NCBI GenBank assembly: GCA_030693705.1
Contig: JAUYAB010000086.1
Location: forward strand, 1 to 42,228
Direction of reading: 5' to 3'
DNA: 42,228 nt
Origin: Ignavibacteria bacterium
GTDB taxonomy: Bacteria; Bacteroidota; Ignavibacteria; Ignavibacteriales; Ignavibacteriaceae
Of this stretch, positions 12,272 to 18,009 are shown piece by piece. Numbering within the stretch: the first letter of the stretch is position 1; each line of letters opens with the position of its first letter. Made by a program: the position numbers and the translations under genes. The notes under the pieces are model-generated. The model made no database searches and was not told where the DNA came from. It saw nothing but the letters and a program-made list of their open reading frames with translations.

Positions 12272-12924
12272 AAAAAAGAGAATTGCTTCAATTGATCGAG
12301 GAGGGAGAAAACCTTTACACCGAATTTAAACGTCAATTCTCATCCCACGAAAAAATCGCAAAAGAATTAATAGCTTTCGCCAATACTAAAGGAGGAAATA
12401 TTCTTATTGGTGTTGACGATGATAAATCAATTTACGGAGTGGCAAGTGAAAAGGGAGAAGCGGAATTAATAAAAGAAACCGCTGAAAAATTTTGTTTACC
12501 ACCTATCGAATTTTCTCTCTCTTATTTCTCGGTTGATCATAAAGAAATTGTTGTGGTTGAAGTTCCCGAATCGTTGCAAAAACCTCACCGGTTACAAGAT
12601 TATAAAAGCGAATTGGATACAAGCACGGCGGAAGTGTATGTTCGTATAAATGATAAAAGCGTTCTTGCAAGTAAAGAAATGATCCGCGTATTACGAGCAA
12701 CTTCCGGCAACACAAAATTAACAAAGTACGCCGTCGGAAATTTTGAAAAAGCTGTTTTTTCTTTTCTTGAAAAAGAAGAAACGGTAACCGTAAAACAATT
12801 AAGTGAACTGCTGAATATTTCCGAACGGAGAGCTTCCCGCACACTGGTAAAGATGGTTCGCGCGCAACTGCTTTTCATTCACACTAAAGAAAACGGGGAA
12901 GATTATTTTACCTCTGCGGTGTAA
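12268..12924 (+). CDS. AlbA_2 (Schlafen-like) domain protein with C-terminal helix-turn-helix
   Basis: The N-terminal ~125 residues match the AlbA_2/divergent AAA_4 domain: ENLYTEFKRQFSSHEKIAKE, then IAFANTKGGNILIGVDDD (~36-53) and IVVVEVPES. This domain occurs in many putative transcriptional regulators and in Schlafen-related proteins. The last ~70 residues form a winged-helix-like segment (VTVKQLSELLNISERRASRT), consistent with DNA binding. The start codon overlaps the mtgA stop (ATGA). A regulatory function is inferred; no target is evident. It might equally be an RNA-binding or nuclease-type Schlafen relative, since the domain is used in several ways. Confidence 0.8.
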   Translation: MKKRELLQLIEEGENLYTEFKRQFSSHEKIAKELIAFANTKGGNILIGVDDDKSIYGVASEKGEAELIKETAEKFCLPPIEFSLSYFSVDHKEIVVVEVPESLQKPHRLQDYKSELDTSTAEVYVRINDKSVLASKEMIRVLRATSGNTKLTKYAVGNFEKAVFSFLEKEETVTVKQLSELLNISERRASRTLVKMVRAQLLFIHTKENGEDYFTSAV

Positions 12925-13008
12925 ATAAGATTTTTACCTTTTATTTTTTATCTTACACCACGTAATTCGATATTATTTTGATGTTCAAGAAAATATGGCT
13001 GATGAAAA

Positions 13009-14676
13009 GTGAAAATATTTGAACGACCTACATTTTCTCTTGGTAAAAGAACAAGCCGAAGAAATGCAATTCTAATTTCACGATTAGTGATTGTTCTCCT
13101 TCTTCTTCTTGCCGGAAATTCAATTCTCTTCCGGTATCTCATCAATTTTGAAAATAAAGACTATAGCTGGATCACCTGTCTCTATTGGACGGTCACCAAT
13201 ATGTCAACGCTTGGGTTAGGTGATATTACTTTCGAGAGCGATCTAGGGCGGTTGTTTAATATTTTTGTAACGGTATCGGGATTGGCGTTCATTCTTGTTC
13301 TTGTGCCGTTCACGCTCGTTAAATTATTTCAATCTACCGAAAGGATACACCGCGAACTTCCCCGTACAGTTAAAGACCACGTAATTATCACCAACTTTGA
13401 TCATGTTTCGCAAACGTTAATAAGAAAATTGAAACAATTTAAAGTCCCTTACGTTCTTCTTATTCCCGATCTAAAAGAAGCTGCAGAGCTAACAGATAAA
13501 GGATTCAACATTGTCTCAGCAGATTTGGATGATCGCGAGACTTATAAAAAGGTACAGATAAATCAATCTGCCGGAGTTGTGTTAACAGGAAATCATTTCG
13601 TCAACACTTCGGTAACCTACGCCATTCGCCAAGTTAGTAAAGAAATTCCGGTGGTATCAACTGCCGATTCCGATAGCGCTGAAGAAGTCTTACTTTCTTC
13701 AGGTGCAACTAATGTTATCAAACTTGGCGAGATGATGGGAAAATCTTTAGCAAGAAGAATAACCGCAGGCGATGCGCTTGCACACGACATTGAATTTTTT
13801 GATAACCTTAAAATTGCCGAAGCCACAGTGAAAGGAACGCCACTCGTAAACAAAACATTGAAAGAATCACAGCTAAGAGAACTTGCAGGGGTTTCGGTGG
13901 TTGGCATCTGGAACGAAGGAAAATTTTCTCTCGCCAAAGCCGATACAAAAATATCTGAACGCTCTGTTCTTGTGCTTGCAGGTTCACCCGAACAAATTGA
14001 TATGTACAATGAAATATTCTGTATTTACAACGTTGCAAATGGACCCGTGCTGGTTATTGGTGGTGGAAAAGTTGGAAGAGCTCTTGGAAAAACTCTTGAG
14101 GAAAGGGAGATTGATTATAAATTAATTGAAAAAGATGAACGGCTAGCTGTGTCCGATAAATACATTGTCGGCGACGCATCCGATAAAGAATTGCTGCTTC
14201 GTTCAGGGTTAATGACTTCTCCCGCAGTAGCAATTACCACGGAGGATGATAACATGAATATTTTTCTTACAACTTTGATAAGAAAATTCAGACCCGATAT
14301 TCAAATTATCAGCCGGGGAAAATTAGATAGAACGGTCGAATTGCTGTACCGAGCCGGCTGCGATTTTGTTATGTCTTATGCATCGATGGGGGCGAACAGC
14401 ATTTTTAATCTTCTTAAAAAGGGAAACATTTTAATGATCGCGGAAGGGGTTGATGTTTTCAAAGTGGATGTTCCGGGAACGCTTGCCGGTTTAACAATTC
14501 GCGAATCATCCGTTAGAGAAAAAAGCGGGTGCAGTATTGTTGCGTTGGCTTCGGAAGATTCTATTAAAATAAATCCGAATCCTTCAACGCTTATTGAAGA
14601 AGGACAATCGATCATTCTCATCGGTAACTTCGATGCGGAGACGAAATTTTTTAGTGAGTTTATGGAAAAAGGATAA
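13009..14676 (+). CDS. Potassium channel with two RCK/TrkA modules
   Basis: An inner-membrane ion channel with cytosolic gating domains (555 residues). Two membrane helices (about 22-46 and 80-105) flank a pore loop CLYWTVTNMSTLGLGD, whose filter TLGLGD (67-72) replaces the usual TVGYGD. The soluble part has a first RCK-N (HVIITNFDHVSQTLI, ~124) with RCK-C (~255-330), then a second RCK-N with a classical Rossmann GPVLVIGGGKVGRALGK (~343) and a second RCK-C at the end. Two tandem RCK modules per chain would let a tetramer build the full gating ring, as in MthK- or GsuK-like channels (inference). The start is a GTG with no strong ribosome binding site. A strong terminator follows at 14764. Confidence 0.88.
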   Translation: MKIFERPTFSLGKRTSRRNAILISRLVIVLLLLLAGNSILFRYLINFENKDYSWITCLYWTVTNMSTLGLGDITFESDLGRLFNIFVTVSGLAFILVLVPFTLVKLFQSTERIHRELPRTVKDHVIITNFDHVSQTLIRKLKQFKVPYVLLIPDLKEAAELTDKGFNIVSADLDDRETYKKVQINQSAGVVLTGNHFVNTSVTYAIRQVSKEIPVVSTADSDSAEEVLLSSGATNVIKLGEMMGKSLARRITAGDALAHDIEFFDNLKIAEATVKGTPLVNKTLKESQLRELAGVSVVGIWNEGKFSLAKADTKISERSVLVLAGSPEQIDMYNEIFCIYNVANGPVLVIGGGKVGRALGKTLEEREIDYKLIEKDERLAVSDKYIVGDASDKELLLRSGLMTSPAVAITTEDDNMNIFLTTLIRKFRPDIQIISRGKLDRTVELLYRAGCDFVMSYASMGANSIFNLLKKGNILMIAEGVDVFKVDVPGTLAGLTIRESSVREKSGCSIVALASEDSIKINPNPSTLIEEGQSIILIGNFDAETKFFSEFMEKG

Positions 14677-14763
14677 GCTATTAGTAGAAAGAAACTTGCT
14701 CTAACGAAGTCGCCGGTTCGCATATAGCAAATCGGAATTTAGTAGTCGGAATTAATTAGTAGT

Positions 14764-14803
14764 AACCTCCGGTGTTTTAATAACGCCGGAGGTTTTATTT
14801 TTT
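14764..14803 (+). terminator. Strong intrinsic terminator after the potassium channel gene
   Basis: AACCTCCGG pairs with CCGGAGGTT; a G-T pair and GTT/AAC extend the stem to about 13 bp around a TTAAT loop (14764-14794). TTATTTTTT follows. It is 87 bp past the stop codon and marks the end of the core plus-strand gene block before the repeat-rich accessory region. Confidence 0.85.
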
Positions 14804-15089
14804 AAATTGTATTGACATTAAAAGAATGAACTTGTACGTTTGCCATAGAACAAAATAATTAAAATTTATAAAGAAGAGACAAATACCTATTGCCACTTAT
14901 TGCTGTGAGAAGTGCGGGTATCTTGAATCTTATGCTGATATGACGAAACAGAAAAATAATAATTAGGTAAACTTTTTGTTTTTATAAAACTTTATTTTAT
15001 TTTTACTGCCAACTACCGCATTTAAAAGAACGTTTTAAAGGCGGGGTTAAAAACAAACGGTTTAATCAACATTTTGGAGGATCTGTTTG
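14804..15089. other. AT-rich intergenic stretch without recognised gene
   Basis: About 290 bp between the terminator and a small ribosome-binding-site-led ORF. There are only short ORFs in all frames, none with family resemblance. It contains AT-rich runs and no convincing tRNA, hairpin or promoter by eye. Confidence 0.6.
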
Positions 15090-15137
15090 ATGTCCATACA
15101 CCTAAAAATTACCAACTGTAAAAACAACTACAGTTAG
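15090..15137 (+). pseudogene. Small ORF (15 codons) with strong Shine-Dalgarno, probably the 5' end of a frameshifted gene
   Basis: The ATG at 15090 follows GGAGG (15076-15080) with 9-nt spacing, but the frame closes at TAG 15135-15137 after 15 codons. Directly downstream another frame stays open from about 15120 and reads QLGRELIAEADPASKSAFSL and on toward 15241, which has a coding-like composition. One frameshift near 15117-15130 would join the two. A 7-bp hairpin AACTGTA/TACAGTT (15114-15135) covers the junction. It could be a decayed gene, a leader peptide or a recoding site. No family is recognised. Confidence 0.4.
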
Positions 15138-15241
15138 GTAGAGAACTAATTGCAGAAGCCGATCCCGCTTCAAAAAGCGCTTTCAGTTTAGGGCAGTTAA
15201 TTCCGAAACCCAACCAAGTAAATCAAAACAAATTATTTAAA
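15120..15241 (+). pseudogene. Open-frame remnant downstream of the small ORF
   Basis: The frame is open without an ATG and would encode a polar, helix-prone segment (GRELIAEADPASKSAF, then GQLIPKPNQVNQNKLFK) that runs on into the repeat ORF starting at 15242. It lacks its own start codon and ribosome binding site, so it is best read as the 3' part of a broken gene whose 5' part is the 15-codon ORF at 15090. The protein family is not recognised. Confidence 0.35.
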
Positions 15242-15264
15242 ATGATTGAAGTTGCAATAAAGTA

Positions 15265-15345
15265 TTTCCTTCGTGGAACTTTGTGTCTTCTTCAAGTGAC
15301 TTTGTGTAACAGTACTCTTTCACGCAATAGCACAAAGAGCAGTTC
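15265..15345. repeat. Degenerate dispersed repeat of the CTTTGTG type
   Basis: The stretch contains repeated CTTCGTGG, CTTTGTGTC, CTTTGTGTAAC and CACAAAG words. It resembles a low-complexity intergenic repeat family that I recall from many Bacteroidota genomes, where it gives spurious ORFs. Assignment is from memory of the pattern. It sits at the junction between the broken gene and the 42-nt repeat array. Confidence 0.4.
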
Positions 15346-15382
15346 TTTAACAGATCGTAATATGGAAAATGAACGAAAAAAG

Positions 15383-15595
15383 ACTCCTTCCCTCGTCAGT
15401 TTGGTAAAAAGGAAACTAAGTTTGGCTCTTAGCTATCTTAGTTCGGGAGGAACAAAACTAACATTTGCTCCTTGCTATGTTAGTTTGGAAGGAGTGAAAC
15501 TAACATTTACTCCTTGCTATCTTAGTTTGGAAGGAACAAAACTAACATTTGTTCCTTGCTATCTTAGTTTGCAAGGAAGGAATCTTAGTTTGCAA
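15383..15595 (+). repeat. Five tandem 42-nt repeats with internal palindromes
   Basis: Units begin at 15383, 15425, 15467, 15509 and 15551, with the period exactly 42 nt (14 codons). The core pattern is CCTTGCTATCTTAGTTTGGA, then AGGA and AACTAACATTT. In unit 3 ATGTTAGTTT (15477-15486) pairs perfectly with AAACTAACAT (15497-15506), leaving the loop GGAAGGAGTG. In unit 5 TTCCTTGC (15552-15559) pairs with GCAAGGAA (15571-15578). The loop AAGGAG is complementary to CTCCTT on either side, so alternative hairpins or pseudoknots are possible. The array lies inside a 118-codon open frame (15242-15598) encoding PCYLSLEGTKLTF-like units; whether it is translated is unclear, as no ribosome binding site is evident. 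Confidence 0.75.
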
Positions 15596-15643
15596 TGAAT
15601 TAAAATGAGACAAAAAGGAACAAAAGTTCGATTTTGACGAAAA

Positions 15644-15675
15644 AAGGTGGCATTTTAATAAAATTGATGCCTTTT
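15644..15675 (+). other. Imperfect hairpin upstream of the 124-residue protein gene
   Basis: AAAAGG-TG-GCAT (about 15644-15655) can pair with ATGCCTTTT (about 15667-15675) with a small bulge, enclosing an AT-rich loop. No T-run follows. It lies about 35 bp upstream of the 15710 start and may be leader structure. Confidence 0.3.
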
Positions 15676-15709
15676 AACAATAATCTATAACAATATAAAG
15701 AGGTGCGTT

Positions 15710-16084
15710 ATGTCGTTCAGAGAAAAAACAAAATCACCAATAGTTGAAAAAGCCGAAAGCCGGCTTAACGGAATGCAGGTGATTGATGGGAAACAGGAAA
15801 CCCCGGTAAATTACGGGAATTCCAAAGTTCCGCTAACGGTTGTACAAATGGCTGCCCAGATTGCCGTGGTTGAGTCCAAAAGATCGGATTACAACAAAGC
15901 ATTAAAAGCTGCCGATGAACAAAGCAACATGTTGGATGCGGAAGAAAAGAAACTTAATGATATGTGTACTATTGTATTGGCTGCGGCTGTTAGTGAATTT
16001 GGAGATGACTCCGACGAATACGAACAACTCGGCGGTAAAAGAAAATCGGACAGAAAGAAGCCGGTAAGGAAGCCAAAAGTCTAA
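15710..16084 (+). CDS. Small charged coiled-coil-like protein, unknown function
   Basis: A soluble protein of 124 residues with no signal peptide or membrane segment. Residues ~40-85 are a predicted helical stretch (VVQMAAQIAVVESKRSDYNK and LDAEEKKLNDM). The C-terminus is strongly basic: DEYEQLGGKRKSDRKKP followed by more Lys/Arg. The GGxRKSxRKKP ending recurs, as far as I remember, in small uncharacterised proteins of cyanobacteria and Bacteroidota, suggesting a real conserved family. The ATG is preceded by AGAGGTG. It is flanked by an imperfect hairpin upstream and a 15-bp hairpin just downstream (16121-16156), and sits alone between the repeat array and a DUF4238 gene. Nucleic acid binding by the basic tail is a guess. 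Confidence 0.7.
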   Translation: MSFREKTKSPIVEKAESRLNGMQVIDGKQETPVNYGNSKVPLTVVQMAAQIAVVESKRSDYNKALKAADEQSNMLDAEEKKLNDMCTIVLAAAVSEFGDDSDEYEQLGGKRKSDRKKPVRKPKV

Positions 16085-16120
16085 CGGTTTAATTCTGTTT
16101 GTGAAGAACGTTTCTCTTTG

Positions 16121-16156
16121 AGGATGATAGACGAGTGAAGGCTTGTTTATCATCCT
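16121..16156 (+). other. 15-bp hairpin downstream of the small charged protein gene
   Basis: AGGATGATAGACGAG (16121-16135) pairs with CTTGTTTATCATCCT (16142-16156) around a TGAAGG loop. Two of the pairs are G-U on the plus strand and would be A-C mismatches on the minus strand, so an RNA read from the plus strand is the likely functional form. No T-run follows, so it is not a standard intrinsic terminator; it may stabilise the 3' end of the upstream transcript. Confidence 0.5.
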
Positions 16157-16295
16157 TGGGAGAAATGGGGTACATATTTGAAGCATTGTGAAGACAAATT
16201 TACTATTAACTACAAACCGATGTGGCACAATTAAGAGTTAAGGCGTAGAAAGCAAGTATATTGCAGACATAAAAGGTAAGAGTTTTAATAGGTAT

Positions 16296-17207
16296 ATGCC
16301 AGAATATAAAAAACAACATATTATTGCAGAAAACTATTTGAAGGGATTTTCTTTAGTAGATTATTATAAAAATAATAAAGCAAATTGTCCTGTATGGATT
16401 TATAACCTAAAGGAGCAAACTTTAAAGTTTAAATCTCCAAATAATATTGCATGGCGTCCATATTATTATTCATATATCGATAAAAATGGAGACTATGAAC
16501 ATTATTTAGAAAAGGAATTTTCGAAATTAGAAAGTATGACTAATATTCTTATTCGTAAGATCGACACCAACATAAGAAATATTAGACAAAACAGAGAAAT
16601 TCCAATATTAACTGAAGAAGATAGAGTTTTACTTGTACACTTTATTTTTTGGCACATGAAAAAAATCCCTTCAGTTGTTGATTGGATTTACGATGAAGTT
16701 AAAAACGCTTACACTGAAATATCGAAAAGACACAATAATACTTTTAGAGAATCGATGATAAAAAATCGCACATTAGAACTTATGATGAATATGGGGACTG
16801 GAAAAGAATTTGATTTTGTTAAGGTGCTTTTGCAAAAGGATTTTAGGATAGCATTTTTATCAAACGATAAATCGAGTTTTATAACAACCGATAATCCAGT
16901 TGTAAGATTTAACAAAACGAGTACCGATGGGATTGGGATAGAGAGTACGGAGATTTATTTCCCAATAAATCAGCGGTGTCTAATATTATTACATGGAGTA
17001 GGTAATAAATTTGAATATTTAAGATTGAGCGATAGAAAACTCTTATATAAGCAAAACAGATTTATGGCATTAAAAGCCAAATATTTCATAATATCAAGAG
17101 ATAAAGAATACTTAATTAAAATATTGAAAGATTTAAAATATGAAATCAAAGATAAAAGCTCAGAGGTATTTTCAAGCCAAGTCAAATCGAGGATTCATAC
17201 TGTTTAA
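16296..17207 (+). CDS. DUF4238 domain protein
   Basis: The 303 residues follow the DUF4238 pattern: an N-terminal KKQHIIAENYLKGFS (like the family KxHxxPxxYLxxF), VWIYNLKEQTLKF, NIAWRPYYYS, the EHYLEKEFSKLES helix, and in the C-terminal half SFITTDNPVVRFN with the EIYFPINQRCLILLHG strand. The biochemical function of the family is unknown; it is commonly met in accessory regions. The gene is visibly more AT-rich and richer in AAA/ATA/TTA codons than the core genes, suggesting recent acquisition. The ribosome binding site is weak. A helical HEAT-like protein is encoded about 100 bp downstream on the same strand. Confidence 0.82.
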   Translation: MPEYKKQHIIAENYLKGFSLVDYYKNNKANCPVWIYNLKEQTLKFKSPNNIAWRPYYYSYIDKNGDYEHYLEKEFSKLESMTNILIRKIDTNIRNIRQNREIPILTEEDRVLLVHFIFWHMKKIPSVVDWIYDEVKNAYTEISKRHNNTFRESMIKNRTLELMMNMGTGKEFDFVKVLLQKDFRIAFLSNDKSSFITTDNPVVRFNKTSTDGIGIESTEIYFPINQRCLILLHGVGNKFEYLRLSDRKLLYKQNRFMALKAKYFIISRDKEYLIKILKDLKYEIKDKSSEVFSSQVKSRIHTV

Positions 17208-17309
17208 ACTTTAGCTATGAGAAATAAAAAAATAAGGAAAGAGTATAAAATTTCAGTAAATCCAAATGAGTTCACAAAAATATCACTAGATTGGTAGTGT
17301 TGTATTCTC

Positions 17310-17834
17310 ATGCAAACAGAATTAGAACACATATTAATAAGCACATATAAAGATGGGATGATTGCTTATATGGAGACTCATCCCGAGGCTTATGAGGAAG
17401 CTGTTCAATTAGCAATATCGGACAAGCAGCCTTTTGCATGGCGGGCAGCCTGGTTATTATGGAGCTGCATGGAAGTGAATGACCGGCGGGTACAGAAACA
17501 CACAAAAGAAATAGTTAAATCTGTTAAATCAAAAAACGACGGTCATCAGAGAGAATTGCTTAAAATACTTTTACTAATGGAGATAGACAAAAAGTATGAA
17601 GGAATATTATTTAATCTTTGTTTAAATGTTTGGGAAGAGATAAACAAAACTCCTTCGGTAAGAATGACAGCTTTTAAGTTTATCCTTAAGCTTGTAAAAA
17701 AACATCCGGAATTATCCAAAGAGATAACCTTTCTTTTACAAGATAGATATTTAGAAACTTTATCACCCGGTGTAAAGAGATCTATTTCAAAGATGATGAA
17801 GGGAATTACTTATATGGAGAGGAAAAATGTTTAG
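17310..17834 (+). CDS. HEAT/ARM-like helical repeat protein, unknown function
   Basis: An all-helical soluble protein of 174 residues. Successive amphipathic helix pairs are visible, for example ISDKQPFAWRAAWLLWSCME (~52-71), VRMTAFKFILKLVKKHPELS (~118-137) and a final pair. This spacing resembles HEAT-type adaptors similar to ones I recall in Bacteroidota, where a short helical protein has conserved WRAAWLL. No catalytic motif, signal peptide or membrane helix is present. The start has no clear Shine-Dalgarno. It is in the same orientation as the DUF4238 gene but separated by ~100 bp, so a joint function is only a possibility. Confidence 0.65.
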   Translation: MQTELEHILISTYKDGMIAYMETHPEAYEEAVQLAISDKQPFAWRAAWLLWSCMEVNDRRVQKHTKEIVKSVKSKNDGHQRELLKILLLMEIDKKYEGILFNLCLNVWEEINKTPSVRMTAFKFILKLVKKHPELSKEITFLLQDRYLETLSPGVKRSISKMMKGITYMERKNV

Positions 17835-17853
17835 CAGAGATTTTAAGTTTATA

Positions 17854-17870
17854 AATCCTCTACGAGGATT
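17854..17870. repeat. Short palindrome AATCCTC-TAC-GAGGATT
   Basis: A perfect 7-bp inverted repeat with a TAC loop. A sister element with the same CTCTACGAG core occurs 34 bp downstream at 17904. It lies in the leader region between the HEAT-like gene and the first T9SS cargo gene. It probably belongs to a dispersed intergenic palindrome family. Confidence 0.6.
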
Positions 17871-17903
17871 AGTGTCATCGGAGTTTTAGTATTACAAAAA
17901 TGT

Positions 17904-17918
17904 GACCTCTACGAGGTC
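17904..17918. repeat. Short palindrome GACCTC-TAC-GAGGTC
   Basis: A perfect 6-bp inverted repeat with the same TAC loop and CTCTACGAG core as the element at 17854-17870; outer stem bases differ in a compensated way (AATCCTC versus GACCTC), which supports conservation of the fold. It is about 90 bp upstream of the T9SS cargo start. Confidence 0.6.
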
Positions 17919-18009
17919 TTGAAAATAAGGAATGAAAACAAGAATGACATCTTATATAAATAAAAGAGAGAAATTTTTAGTATAGTAGTAAAATTATAGA
18001 GGATAATTT

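Noticed and set aside
12918-12959. Terminator after the AlbA_2 gene
   Set aside because: GGTGTAA and TTACACC can pair, but the loop is long (28 bases) and no T-run follows the stem, so it is too weak to list as a terminator.
14804-15089. tRNA or small RNA gene in the gap after the terminator
   Set aside because: No cloverleaf, T-loop GTTCGA motif or stable fold could be found by eye.
15383-15595. CRISPR array
   Set aside because: The units are directly abutting and all parts repeat; there are no unique spacers and no cas genes in the window.
15242-15598. 118-codon open frame covering the repeat array as a normal gene
   Set aside because: There is no ribosome binding site, its first third is dispersed-repeat-like and the rest is tandem palindromic repeats; the open frame can be explained by the 42-nt period. 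Kept as a repeat feature.
15383-15598. Retron or diversity-generating element
   Set aside because: No reverse transcriptase gene is present in the window.
16222-16240. Sigma-54 promoter at TGGCAC near 16222
   Set aside because: The -24-like TGGCAC is present, but there is no TTGC -12 element at the required spacing.
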